Positions 1-8,353 are shown, numbered from the stretch's first letter. The stretch is 35,066 nucleotides of DNA from Streptomyces sp. G44 (GCF_016905445.1 NZ_JAFEXF010000065.1:1-35066), one strand, 5' to 3'. Program-made: numbers and translations. The notes: generated by a model from the sequence alone, not told the origin.

Positions 1-308
1 GCTGTCGCCCGCCTCGGGGGAGCCGGCGCCCGCGGTGCTCTCGGCGCCGGTATGACCGCGAGGCGCAGGACGGTCCCGCAGGCGCAGTCCAGCTCCGGTT
101 GCGGCCACTGGCACTGATGACCGCAGGCCCCGCAGCGCACGGTGACCCACTCGTCCGCCCAGTTCCGGTCGGTGACCGGCGTCGGCGGGGCGCCGTAGGC
201 CAGCGGCGGCGTGAGCGGGGCGCCGCAGGCGCAGGGCAGGGCGGGAGGCGCGTACAGATGCTCACGCCGGCAGCCGGGACACCGTACCGGCATACCGCCG
301 TCCGCCAT
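1..308 (-). CDS. Zinc-ribbon-like hypothetical protein (3' end outside window)
   Basis: An open frame begins at an ATG (308-306) and runs off the left edge with no stop, giving at least 102 residues. The start is preceded by a good ribosome site (GGGTGAGGA a few bases upstream). Cysteines are grouped in two similar modules: C10-x2-C13 with C26-x-C28, and C59-x2-C62 with C75-x-C77, each with the 'VRCxxC...CxCG' pattern typical of two zinc ribbons. The end of the visible part is rich in Pro, Ala and Arg, suggesting a linker to a further domain. I do not recognise a specific function; zinc binding is inferred from the cysteine spacing. It is divergent from gcl, sharing a 241-bp spacer, and no operator specific to it was seen. 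Confidence 0.7.
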   Translation of the reverse strand, partial: MADGGMPVRCPGCRREHLYAPPALPCACGAPLTPPLAYGAPPTPVTDRNWADEWVTVRCGACGHQCQWPQPELDCACGTVLRLAVIPAPRAPRAPAPPRRAT

Positions 309-387
309 GGTCCTCACCCGCCCTCGCGCCGCCTCCCGCCATCCTCCCCGCAGGCGGCCCGCCCGGCGGCCGGATCGCGGATGTCTC

Positions 388-417
388 TTGACGGTCTTCG
401 GCCCCCGCCCTTACATT
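388..417 (+). promoter_or_regulatory. gcl promoter (-35 TTGACG, -10 TACATT)
   Basis: TTGACG at 388-393 and TACATT at 412-417 are separated by 18 bp, close to the vegetative sigma consensus and in one of the few AT-rich stretches here. A transcript starting near 424 would have a leader of about 125 nt before the gcl start at 550. Both operator copies (420-434 and 441-455) lie just downstream of the -10, a position suited to repression. Confidence 0.7.
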
Positions 418-419
418 GC

Positions 420-455
420 TTCCATATAGCAGAACATTTTTTCCATAATGCGGAA
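420..455 (+). promoter_or_regulatory. Tandem 15-bp operators at gcl, 21 bp apart
   Basis: TTCCATATAGCAGAA (420-434) and TTCCATAATGCGGAA (441-455) are two imperfect inverted repeats of the form TTCCR-N5-CGGAA whose starts are exactly 21 bp apart, two helical turns. The same pair in the same order and spacing occurs at the hyi promoter (6891-6926). From memory, the IclR-family repressor AllR controls gcl and other allantoin genes in S. coelicolor, so an AllR-type site is the best guess; the regulator gene is not in this window. Confidence 0.7.
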
Positions 456-549
456 ACAGGAGCTCACCGCGGGGCGCGACGGGAGCCGGATCCGCCAGCC
501 GTATCCGGCAGCCGAAAAGCTGTCGAAGCTGTCGAAGCAGGAGAACCCC

Positions 550-2337
<1,788 letters not shown>

Positions 2338-2374
2338 GTCCCGCGGCGGGCCTGACACGGGGCACGCGCCGACC

Positions 2375-2407
2375 GGGGCGGTCCACCCGAGGGGGGTGGA
2401 CCGCCCC
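2375..2407 (+). terminator. Terminator hairpin after gcl
   Basis: Perfect 14-bp arms GGGGCGGTCCACCC (2375-2388) and GGGTGGACCGCCCC (2394-2407) flank a 5-base loop. It lies 38 bp after the gcl stop, is GC-rich and has no real T tract, as is usual in Streptomyces. Confidence 0.8.
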
Positions 2408-2454
2408 TTCGGCATGCCCTGCGCGAACCCGCCGCGTGCGCACGCATGTTCCCG

Positions 2455-2466
2455 TAGCGTGGCCGG
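2455..2466 (+). promoter_or_regulatory. Leaderless-type -10 (TAGCGT) before the YdeI-like gene
   Basis: TAGCGT at 2455-2460 is followed by exactly 6 bases and then the ATG at 2467. No Shine-Dalgarno sequence is present. This spacing places the transcription start at the start codon itself. The -35 region is not recognisable. Confidence 0.5.
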
Positions 2467-3045
2467 ATGGACTCGCACGCCGGCCTGAAGGTCATGACCT
2501 GCACGGACGAACCCCAGCTCGCCGCCTGGCTGGAGAAGCACCACGCCGACTCGCCCGGCCTGTGGGTGAAGCTCGCCAAGAAGGGTTCGGGCGTGGCCTC
2601 GGTGACCGCCGCGGAGGTCAACGACGTGGCGCTCTGCTACGGCTGGATCACCGGCCACCGCAAGTCGTACGACGACGTCCACTACCTCCAGAAGATCACC
2701 CGCCGCCGTCCGCGGAGCCTGTGGTCGAAGGTGAACATCGACCGGGTCGCGGAACTGACCGCCGAGGGCCGCATGCGCGAACCGGGCCTCGCGGAGGTCG
2801 CGTCGGCGCGGGCGGACGGGCGCTGGGACGCGGCCTACGAGTCGCAGCGCAACGCCACGGTGCCGGACGACCTGAGGGCCGCGCTGGCGTCGAGTCCGGC
2901 CGCGCACAAGGCCTTTGAGGCGCTCGGCAAGACCGACCGGTACACCGTCCTGCACCGGCTGATGACGGCGCGGCCGGCCGCCACGCGAGCGGCCCGCCTG
3001 GAACGGATGATCGCCACCCTGGAGTCCGGCGGCAAGGTGACCTGA
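2467..3045 (+). CDS. YdeI/OmpD-associated family protein
   Basis: The 192-residue product has the YdeI/OmdA family layout. An N-terminal 'LAAWLEKHHADSPGLWVKLAKKGSG' block is followed by 'EVNDVALCYGWITGHRKSYDDVHYLQKITRRRPRSLWSKVN', typical of bacteriocin-protection YdeI-like proteins. The C-terminal OmdA-like helical part includes 'AFEALGKTDRYTVLHRLMTARPAATRAARLERMIATLE'. The molecular function is not established; homologues are soluble and often linked to stress. The gene appears to be transcribed alone from a leaderless promoter, between the gcl terminator and a 16-bp-arm hairpin. It has no obvious link to purine metabolism and may simply be a neighbour. Confidence 0.85.
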   Translation: MDSHAGLKVMTCTDEPQLAAWLEKHHADSPGLWVKLAKKGSGVASVTAAEVNDVALCYGWITGHRKSYDDVHYLQKITRRRPRSLWSKVNIDRVAELTAEGRMREPGLAEVASARADGRWDAAYESQRNATVPDDLRAALASSPAAHKAFEALGKTDRYTVLHRLMTARPAATRAARLERMIATLESGGKVT

Positions 3046-3060
3046 GGCTGCGCGCACGGA

Positions 3061-3098
3061 AGAGCGCCGGGTACGGGACCGTCCGTACCCGGCGCTCT
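3061..3098 (+). terminator. Terminator hairpin after YdeI-like gene
   Basis: Perfect 16-bp arms AGAGCGCCGGGTACGG (3061-3076) and CCGTACCCGGCGCTCT (3083-3098) flank a 6-base loop, 15 bp after the stop codon. Confidence 0.85.
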
Positions 3099-3373
3099 GG
3101 CCGTGTGGGTGGAGCGTGTGACGTGGTGGCCGTCCGACCGCGCGCGACTGGCGGAACATGCGTACGCGCCGCCGGACGGAGTGTGTGGCGTCCCGCGAAG
3201 GGGACGGGGACCGCGGCGGATGCGACGGACCGTCGGTTTCCCTCCCTCAGGTCGAGAGGAAAGCCGTCGGACCTTGACCACCGCACTGGCTCGCAGAGCC
3301 GCCGCGGACCGTGCCCGCCCGCCCGCGTCACGTACCACCCCTCATCCGGGTCCGTGACGGCGGTGCGGGCTCA
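3099..3373. other. Non-coding stretch between YdeI-like gene and catalase
   Basis: About 275 bases between two terminators contain only reading frames with an arginine/proline-rich out-of-frame composition. No frame gives a recognisable protein or a convincing ribosome site. A short palindrome GACGGACCGTC sits at about 3224-3234, and TTTCCCTC and GAGAGGAAA about 10 bp apart can pair imperfectly. I see no known RNA family here. Confidence 0.4.
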
Positions 3374-3410
3374 GCGCCGGCGGGTCGACCTCCCGTCAAC
3401 CCGCCGGCGC
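3374..3410 (-). terminator. Terminator hairpin after catalase
   Basis: Perfect 12-bp arms GCGCCGGCGGGT (3374-3385) and ACCCGCCGGCGC (3399-3410) with a 13-base loop lie 22 bp beyond the catalase stop on the - strand. Confidence 0.75.
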
Positions 3411-3432
3411 AGCCTGGGAGCTGCCCGCCCGC

Positions 3433-4890
3433 TCAGTCCTCGCGCAGGGCGCGGACGGCCTCCTCGACGCGCTTGCCGTAGTCGGCGTCGGCGGCGTGGA
3501 AGTGGGCGAGGTTCTTCTCGATGACGTCGTCGCGGGAGACCTGCGAGAGGCCACCGGCGATGTTCGCCACCAGACGGGACTTCTCGTCCTCGGACATCAG
3601 GCGGTAGAGCTCACCGGCCTGGAAGAAGTCGTCGTCCTTCGCGTGGGTCGGCGCGGCGTGCGTGCCCGTGTACCCGGCGACGGCGAGCGGCGCCGACAGC
3701 GGCTGCCCGGTCTCGACGGGGCCGTCGTACGAGTTGGGCTCGTAGTTCTTGCGGTCGCGGCCGTAGGGGTTGGACGCCATGAGGCCGTCACGCCCGTAGT
3801 TGTCGGCCTTGGCGGCCCTGGGGGCGTTGACCGCGAGCTGGGTGTGGTTGACGCCCAGGCGGTAGCGGTGCGCGTCCGCGTAGGCGAACAGGCGGCCCTG
3901 GAGCATCTTGTCCGGCGAGGGGCCGATGCCCGGCACGAAGTTGTTCGGGGAGAACGCGGCCTGCTCGACCTCGGCGAAGACGTTGTCCGGGTTGCGGTCC
4001 AGGACCAGACGGCCCACGCGCTGGAGCGGGTAGTCCTTGTGCGGCCACACCTTGGTGAGGTCGAACGGGTTGAAGCGGTAGTCCGCCGCCTCGGACGCGG
4101 GCATGATCTGCACGTGCAGCGTCCAGGACGGGTTCACACCCCGCTCGATGGCCTGGAGCAGGTCGGTCTGGTGCGAGTTCGGGTCCTTGCCCGCGATCTC
4201 GGCGGCCTGCTCGCTGGAGAGGGAGCGGATGCCCTGGTTCGTCTTGAAGTGGTACTTGACGAAGAAGGCCTCGCCCTTGGCGTTCGTCCACTGGTAGGTG
4301 TGCGAGCCGTAGCCGTTCATGTGGCGGTACGAGGCGGGGATGCCGCGGTCGCCCATCAGCCAGGTGACCTGGTGCGTGGCCTCGGGGGCGTGCGCCCAGA
4401 AGTCCCAGACGTTGTCCGGCTCCTGCTTGCCCGTGAACGGGTCGCGCTTCTGGGAGTGGATGAAGTCCGGGAACTTGATCGGGTCCTTGATGAAGAACAC
4501 CGGGGTGTTGTTGCCGACGAGGTCGTAGTTGCCCTCTTCGGTGTAGAACTTCACCGCGAAGCCGCGCGGGTCGCGGACCGCGTCCGCGCCGCCCAGGTTG
4601 TCCGCCACGGTCGAGAAGCGCAGGAAGACCTCGGTGCGCCTGCCGACCTCGCCGAGGAAGTCGGCGTGCGTGAAGCCGGTGACGTCGTCGGTCACCTCGA
4701 AGTAGCCGTACGCGCCGGAGCCGCGGGCGTGCACGACGCGCTCCGGGATGCGCTCACGGTTGAAGCGGGCCAGCTTCTCCAGGAGGTGCTGGTCCTGGAG
4801 GAGGATCGGGCCACCGACGCCGGCGGTGGCGGAGTTCTGATTGTCGGCGACGGGGGCGCCGGACTCGGTCGTGAGCACACGCTTCGACAT
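3433..4890 (-). CDS. katA: Monofunctional haem catalase
   Basis: The 485-residue product is a small-subunit haem catalase that converts H2O2 to water and oxygen. Visible catalytic elements are His54 in FNRERIPERVVHARG, Asn127 in YDLVGNNTPVFFIKDP, and the proximal haem ligand Tyr337 in RLFAYADAHRYRLG with Arg333 one turn earlier. The C-terminal helical part is complete and there is no flavodoxin-like extension. No signal peptide is present, so it is cytoplasmic. It lies downstream of hyi and glxR on the same strand but has its own promoter, whose -35 element is shared with the uricase operon. The natural reading is that it removes peroxide made by urate oxidase. The start at 4890 (MSKRVLTTESGAP) fits the family, though the ribosome site is weak. 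Confidence 0.96.
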   Translation of the reverse strand: MSKRVLTTESGAPVADNQNSATAGVGGPILLQDQHLLEKLARFNRERIPERVVHARGSGAYGYFEVTDDVTGFTHADFLGEVGRRTEVFLRFSTVADNLGGADAVRDPRGFAVKFYTEEGNYDLVGNNTPVFFIKDPIKFPDFIHSQKRDPFTGKQEPDNVWDFWAHAPEATHQVTWLMGDRGIPASYRHMNGYGSHTYQWTNAKGEAFFVKYHFKTNQGIRSLSSEQAAEIAGKDPNSHQTDLLQAIERGVNPSWTLHVQIMPASEAADYRFNPFDLTKVWPHKDYPLQRVGRLVLDRNPDNVFAEVEQAAFSPNNFVPGIGPSPDKMLQGRLFAYADAHRYRLGVNHTQLAVNAPRAAKADNYGRDGLMASNPYGRDRKNYEPNSYDGPVETGQPLSAPLAVAGYTGTHAAPTHAKDDDFFQAGELYRLMSEDEKSRLVANIAGGLSQVSRDDVIEKNLAHFHAADADYGKRVEEAVRALRED

Positions 4891-4945
4891 GGTGGCGAGG
4901 TTGACCTTCCGTACGTAACTGCTTCGACTGCAGACGGTGTTCGGG

Positions 4946-4987
4946 AGCGTAAGGACCCCTGAGCAGCCACGTCAACAGTTTGTTGAA
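4946..4987 (-). promoter_or_regulatory. Catalase promoter with TCAACA-N3-TGTTGA operator over the -35
   Basis: On the - strand, TTGACG (4975-4970) and TACGCT (4951-4946) form a -35/-10 pair with 18-bp spacing. The -35 lies inside TTCAACAAACTGTTGACG (4987-4970), which contains the 15-bp palindrome TCAACA-AAC-TGTTGA. This element matches the uraD promoter at 7748-7765 in 17 of 18 positions. Expected leader is about 50 nt. Confidence 0.7.
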
Positions 4988-5016
4988 GTTTTTGGTGGCT
5001 CTTGCGGGCGTGCTGG

Positions 5017-5078
5017 TTCCGGGCCGCGGCGGCGCCTGGGCGCGACAGGACAGGTGTCAGCGCCGCCGCGGCCCGGAA
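5017..5078 (-). terminator. Large hairpin between glxR and catalase
   Basis: Perfect 19-bp arms TTCCGGGCCGCGGCGGCGC (5017-5035) and GCGCCGCCGCGGCCCGGAA (5060-5078) enclose a 24-base loop. It starts 22 bp past the glxR stop and lies upstream of the catalase promoter, so it most likely ends the hyi-glxR transcript. There is no T tract. Confidence 0.75.
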
Positions 5079-5099
5079 GCCTTGGGGGAGCCCGGGTGA

Positions 5100-5990
5100 C
5101 TAGAGCTCGGAGCCCGACAGGCGCTCGACGGAGCGCAGCAGGGCGGAGTGGTCGAGACCGCCGTCGCCCTGCGCGCGCAGGGAGGCGACCAGCTGGGCGA
5201 CGACCGCGCCGACGGGCAGGGCGGCGCCGACGTTGCGGGCGGCGTCGGTGACGATGCCCATGTCCTTGTGGTGCAGGTCGATCCGGAAGCCGGGCTTGAA
5301 GTCCCGGTTCAGGAAGTTGTCCTTCTTGCGGGTCAGCACGGTCGAACCGGCCAGACCGCCGTTGAGGACGTCGAGGGCGGCGCTCAGGTCCACGCCCGAC
5401 TTCTCCAGGAAGACCACGGCCTCGGCGCACGCCTGGATGTTGACGGCGACGATCAGCTGGTTGGCGGCCTTCACGGTCTGACCGGAGCCGTGCGGACCGC
5501 ACAGCACGATGGTCTTGCCGAGGGCCTCCAGGAGCGGCTTGGCCTCGTCGAAGTCGGCCTGCTCACCGCCGACCATGATGGACAGGACGGCCTCGATGGC
5601 GCCCGCCTCGCCGCCGGAGACCGGGGCGTCCAGCACACGGATGCCCTTGTCCTCGGCGGCCTTGGCGAGGTCCACGGAGGTCTGCGGGGTGATCGATGAC
5701 ATGTCGATCAGCAGCGCGCCCGAGCGCGCGTTCTCCAGGATGCCGTCGGGGCCGTACGCGATGGCCTCGACCTGCGGGGAGGCGGGCACCATCGTGACGA
5801 TCACGTCGGCGTCCGCGACGGCCTCCGCGATGGACTTGGCGGCGGTGCCGCCGGCGGCCGAGAGCCGGTCCAGCTTGTCCTGCTCCAGGGTGTAGCCGGT
5901 GACGGAGTAACCCGCCTTGATCAGGTTCTCGGACATGGGGGAGCCCATGATGCCGAGACCGATCCAGGCGACCTTGGGGAGGTTGCTCAT
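5100..5990 (-). CDS. glxR: 2-hydroxy-3-oxopropionate (tartronate semialdehyde) reductase
   Basis: The 296-residue product belongs to the beta-hydroxyacid dehydrogenase family. It has the N-terminal Rossmann motif GLGIMG (11-16), the substrate-binding motif DAPVSGGEAGA (121-131), the catalytic Lys174 in GQTVKAANQLIVA, and the cofactor-side KDMGIV motif (Lys242). The enzyme reduces tartronate semialdehyde, the product of Gcl, to D-glycerate with NAD(P)H. The start at 5990 (MSNLPKVAWIGLGIMG) places the Rossmann motif at the usual distance, and a GAGAGG sequence lies upstream. It follows hyi by 44 bp and is probably co-transcribed from the hyi promoter. Confidence 0.95.
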   Translation of the reverse strand: MSNLPKVAWIGLGIMGSPMSENLIKAGYSVTGYTLEQDKLDRLSAAGGTAAKSIAEAVADADVIVTMVPASPQVEAIAYGPDGILENARSGALLIDMSSITPQTSVDLAKAAEDKGIRVLDAPVSGGEAGAIEAVLSIMVGGEQADFDEAKPLLEALGKTIVLCGPHGSGQTVKAANQLIVAVNIQACAEAVVFLEKSGVDLSAALDVLNGGLAGSTVLTRKKDNFLNRDFKPGFRIDLHHKDMGIVTDAARNVGAALPVGAVVAQLVASLRAQGDGGLDHSALLRSVERLSGSEL

Positions 5991-6034
5991 GAGGGTGCCT
6001 CTCTTCAAGCTTTCGTACGTCGTTGAGTGGGCGC

Positions 6035-6874
6035 TCAGCGCGCGGCGCGGGCCTCGGCGGGCAGCCAGCCGAAGGACTCCTCGCTGGGACGGTCGCCCGC
6101 CTTGTACTCCAGGCCGACCCACCCGTCGTACCCGGCGTCCCGCAGCTGGTCGAGGAGGTCCTCAAGGGGGAGCGAGCCGGTGCCGGGGGCGCCGCGGCCG
6201 GGGTTGTCGGCGATCTGCACGTGCCCGGTCTTCGCGGCGTACCGCTCGATGACCGAGGGCAGGTCCTCGCCGTTCATGGACAGGTGGTACAGGTCCATGA
6301 GGAACTTCGCGTTGCCGAGGCCGGTCGCGGCGTTCACCTTGTCGACGATCTCGATCGCCTTGGGCGCGCTCACGATGGGGCACTTCGGCGACTCGGGGGC
6401 GTTGAGTGCCTCGATCAGCAGGATCGCGCCGACGCGGTCGGCCTCGCGGGCCGCCAGCGTCAGGTTCTCCAGGGCGAGTTCGTCCTGGACGGCCGGGTCC
6501 ACGCCCTCGACACGGTTGCCGTACAGCGCGTTGAGCGCCGTGCAGCCGAGCGACTCGGCGAAGTCCGCCGCCACCGCGAGGTTCGCGCGGAACTTCTCGC
6601 TCTCCTCGCCGGGGACCGACAGGGCGCCGCGGTCGGGGCCGGGCAGCTGCCCGGCGTAGAAGTTCAGGCCCACCAGCCGCACGCCCGCGTCCTCGATCGC
6701 CTTTTTCAGGGCGTCGAGCTCGGACCGCTCGGGGGTGGGGGCGTCGACCCAGGGCCACCACAGCTCGACCGCGCCGAAGCCGGCCTTCGCGGCGGCCGCG
6801 GGGCGCTCCAGGAGCGGGAGCTCGGTGAAGAGGATCGACAGGTTCACATTGAAGCGCTGGTCGGAGTATCCCAT
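6035..6874 (-). CDS. hyi: Hydroxypyruvate isomerase
   Basis: The 279-residue product is an AP-endonuclease-2-type TIM barrel of the Hyi family. Expected metal and catalytic residues are visible: Glu155 in ILLIEALNAP, Asp194 in FLMDLYHLSMNGED, Gln220 in GHVQIADNPGR and Glu256 in GWVGLEYK. It interconverts hydroxypyruvate and tartronate semialdehyde, and so feeds glxR. The start at 6874 (MGYSDQRFNVNLSILF) is at the conserved N terminus; AAGGAG lies at 6892-6887, rather far away, with a nearer GGAAG. A longer in-frame extension upstream crosses the operators and is rejected. It is the first gene of a hyi-glxR operon controlled by the same tandem operator as gcl. Confidence 0.95.
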   Translation of the reverse strand: MGYSDQRFNVNLSILFTELPLLERPAAAAKAGFGAVELWWPWVDAPTPERSELDALKKAIEDAGVRLVGLNFYAGQLPGPDRGALSVPGEESEKFRANLAVAADFAESLGCTALNALYGNRVEGVDPAVQDELALENLTLAAREADRVGAILLIEALNAPESPKCPIVSAPKAIEIVDKVNAATGLGNAKFLMDLYHLSMNGEDLPSVIERYAAKTGHVQIADNPGRGAPGTGSLPLEDLLDQLRDAGYDGWVGLEYKAGDRPSEESFGWLPAEARAAR

Positions 6875-6890
6875 GGGGCTTCCGCGCTCC

Positions 6891-6926
6891 TTCCGTATTG
6901 CGGAACTTCGTTTCTGCTTGATGGAA
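6891..6926 (-). promoter_or_regulatory. Tandem 15-bp operators at hyi, 21 bp apart
   Basis: Read on the - strand, TTCCATCAAGCAGAA (6926-6912) is followed by TTCCGCAATACGGAA (6905-6891), again offset by exactly 21 bp. The upstream copy differs from the upstream gcl copy at two positions; the downstream copy is a perfect TTCCG-N5-CGGAA inverted repeat. The downstream copy touches the ribosome-site region of hyi. Confidence 0.72.
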
Positions 6927-6932
6927 GAGTGC

Positions 6933-6955
6933 CTGCGATCCGCGGAAGCTGTCAA
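6933..6955 (-). promoter_or_regulatory. hyi promoter -35 (TTGACA)
   Basis: TTGACA reads 6955-6950 on the - strand, a perfect -35 hexamer. Eighteen bases on, CACTCT lies where the -10 should be; it is a poor match, suggesting a weak or activator-assisted promoter. The first operator copy begins almost directly after it, as at gcl. Confidence 0.5.
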
Positions 6956-6987
6956 GAGGGGGCTGCCGAAAAATCCCGGCGCGGCAG

Positions 6988-6999
6988 TAGGTTGGCCGC
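6988..6999 (+). promoter_or_regulatory. Leaderless-type -10 (TAGGTT)
   Basis: TAGGTT at 6988-6993 is followed by 6 bases and the GTG at 7000. No Shine-Dalgarno is present. This suggests a leaderless transcript for the thiamine-binding-like gene and its partner. Confidence 0.45.
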
Positions 7000-7287
7000 G
7001 TGCGATTGAGAGTGGAGTTCACGACCGAACCCTTCGATCTCGACGAGGCCCCGCGGCATGCGCTGGTGGCCCGCGAGGTCATCCAGGGGGCCCCGCTGGA
7101 CGCGGTCGACGTCGGCCCGTTCGGCAATACCGCCGAGGGTGACGTCGACGCGGTCCTGACCGCCGTCGACGCGATGCTGCGCCAGTCCCTGGGGGCGGGC
7201 GCCACCCGCGTCTCGCTCCAGGTGAACGTGATCGGGGAGCCGGGCCTGCCGGGAGACCGCGGCCTGCCGGGGGAGGCGGATAAGTGA
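7000..7287 (+). CDS. Thiamine-binding-like (MTH1187/YkoF-type) small protein
   Basis: The 95-residue product has the pattern of the MTH1187-type thiamine-binding fold. A first strand 'RLRVEFTTEPF' is followed by 'ALVAREVIQGAPLDAVDVGPFGNTAEGDVDAVLTAVDAMLRQSLGAGATRVSLQVNVIG', which aligns by eye with the family's 'PMGT.iEG.wdeVm..v..a...l..Ga.RV...i.I' block. The C terminus has a short GLPGDRGLPGE tail unlike the core family. The ligand here is unknown; since glyoxylate carboligase uses thiamine diphosphate, a thiamine link is tempting but only inferred. It overlaps the next gene by 4 bp (GTGA), so the two are translationally coupled and transcribed divergently from hyi. Confidence 0.65.
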   Translation: MRLRVEFTTEPFDLDEAPRHALVAREVIQGAPLDAVDVGPFGNTAEGDVDAVLTAVDAMLRQSLGAGATRVSLQVNVIGEPGLPGDRGLPGEADK

Positions 7288-7661
7288 CCAGCTTCGGGGA
7301 CGACCCCTTCGTCACCGCGGTCAAGCCGCTGGTGGACGCCATGGGCGGCGAGATGGTGCCGCCGGACCAGGCCGGGACCGATGACGTGGTCCTGGCCTGG
7401 GAGGGCGAGGACGTGGTGGCGGTGCGGCTGCCGCAGCTCGCCGACTCGCTCGACCACATCCTGCTCGCCCTGGAGCGCAAGCGGGGCAAGCCGCTCTCGG
7501 AGCTGGACCGCAAGGCCAAGCAGGAGGTCGTGCGGATACTGGAGGCGCGCGGCGCCTTCGCCGTCCGGCACGGCGTGGAGACCGTGGCGGGCGCCCTGGG
7601 GGTCTCCCGCTTCACCGTCTACAACTACCTGAACCGGGAAAACGCCGCGAAGGAGAAATGA
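7284..7661 (+). CDS. Small DauR-type helix-turn-helix protein, candidate local regulator
   Basis: The 125-residue product has a C-terminal segment 'KQEVVRILEARGAFAVRHGVETVAGALGVSRFTVYNYLNRE' (about 80-120) that strongly resembles the C-terminal HTH of DauR/YheO regulators. Those proteins normally have a PAS-like N-terminal domain of about 120 residues; here the N-terminal 75 residues are shorter and do not obviously match it. It is encoded from a GTG at 7284 that overlaps the upstream stop. Lying between the hyi and uraD promoters, it is a good candidate to regulate one of them, but the sequence does not show which operator it would bind. A strong palindrome and a terminator follow. Confidence 0.7.
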   Translation: MTSFGDDPFVTAVKPLVDAMGGEMVPPDQAGTDDVVLAWEGEDVVAVRLPQLADSLDHILLALERKRGKPLSELDRKAKQEVVRILEARGAFAVRHGVETVAGALGVSRFTVYNYLNRENAAKEK

Positions 7662-7669
7662 CGCTCCGG

Positions 7670-7685
7670 GGGAATGGCCATTCCC
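7670..7685. promoter_or_regulatory. 16-bp perfect palindrome
   Basis: GGGAATGGCCATTCCC is a perfect palindrome, 8 bp after the HTH gene's stop and about 75 bp before the uraD -35. With no loop it is more like a protein-binding site than a terminator. Confidence 0.4.
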
Positions 7686-7702
7686 TTACGCTGCGCGTTC
7701 GA

Positions 7703-7739
7703 GCCGTCACCCGCATCACCGGGTGGCGGCCTCTTTGTT
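7703..7739 (+). terminator. Terminator after the HTH gene
   Basis: GCCGTCACCCG (7703-7713) pairs with CGGGTGGCGGC (7720-7730), one G-U pair, across a 6-base loop. It is followed by CTCTTTGTT, an unusually good T-rich tail for this genome. Confidence 0.75.
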
Positions 7740-7747
7740 CAAGTTAT

Positions 7748-7788
7748 TTCAACAAAGTGTTGACGCTGCGTTGTTGAAGGTCTTAGCT
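7748..7788 (+). promoter_or_regulatory. uraD-uricase operon promoter with operator over the -35
   Basis: TTGACG (7760-7765) and TTAGCT (7783-7788) are spaced by 17 bp. The -35 lies in TTCAACAAAGTGTTGACG (7748-7765), which contains the perfect palindrome TCAACA-AAG-TGTTGA (7749-7763) and matches the catalase promoter in 17 of 18 positions. A further half site TTGTTGAA (7771-7778) makes an 8-bp inverted pair with TTCAACAA (7748-7755), and CTTTGTT upstream (7732-7738) pairs with AACAAAG (7751-7757). Several overlapping repeats therefore cover the whole promoter. Confidence 0.7.
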
Positions 7789-7828
7789 GTTCCGCAGCCC
7801 GTCCAGCACAAGGCCACGGAGGCTTCCC

Positions 7829-8353
7829 GTGACTTCGAGTACGACACCGGGTCTGACCCGGTTCAACGCCTTGGGGGAGGCCGCGGCCACCGCCGCCCTC
7901 CACGAGGCCTGCGCCTCTTCGGCCTGGGGGAGCAAGCTTCTCTCCCGGCGCCCCTACGCCACCGTCGAGGACCTCTTCGCCGCGAGCGACGCCGCCATGG
8001 CCGAGCTGACCGCGGACGACCTGGCCGAGGCGATGGCGGGGCACCCGCCGATCGGCCGCCCGAAGCCCGGGGACCCGACCTCCTCCCGCGAGCAGCGGGG
8101 CATGGCCGGCGCCTCCGAGGAGCTCAAGGCCGAGATGCTCGAACTGAACCTGGCGTACCAGGAGCGGTTCGGCCACGTCTTCCTGATCTGCGCCACCGGC
8201 CGTACGGGCGAGCAGATGCGGGACGCGGTCAGGGAACGGATCGGCAACTCGCCCGAACAGGAGCGGGAGATCGTCCGCGCCGAACTGGGCAAGATCAACC
8301 GCATCCGCCTGACCCGCCTCGTCGAAGACCGGGAAGAGGAAGAGACCGCATGA
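7829..8353 (+). CDS. uraD: OHCU decarboxylase
   Basis: The 174-residue all-helical product is 2-oxo-4-hydroxy-4-carboxy-5-ureidoimidazoline decarboxylase, the last step of urate to S-allantoin. The GHPPIG motif with catalytic His72, SREQRGM with Glu88, and FGHVFLICATGRT are all as in the family. The start is a GTG at 7829 with GGAGG at 7818-7822. It is the first gene of the urate-degradation operon and overlaps uraH by 4 bp (ATGA). Its promoter carries the operator shared with catalase. Confidence 0.95.
   Translation: MTSSTTPGLTRFNALGEAAATAALHEACASSAWGSKLLSRRPYATVEDLFAASDAAMAELTADDLAEAMAGHPPIGRPKPGDPTSSREQRGMAGASEELKAEMLELNLAYQERFGHVFLICATGRTGEQMRDAVRERIGNSPEQEREIVRAELGKINRIRLTRLVEDREEEETA

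Noticed and set aside
448..549. Upstream in-frame ATG for gcl at 448
   Set aside because: It lies inside the operator, has no ribosome site, and adds residues absent from Gcl proteins; AGGAG fits the ATG at 550.
3099..3373. A structured RNA or riboswitch between YdeI-like gene and catalase
   Set aside because: Some pairing is possible, but it does not match any riboswitch motif I know, and both neighbours point their 3' ends here, so there is no gene for it to control.
6875..6955. Longer start for hyi at 6955
   Set aside because: The extension is translated operator and promoter DNA and precedes the conserved N terminus.
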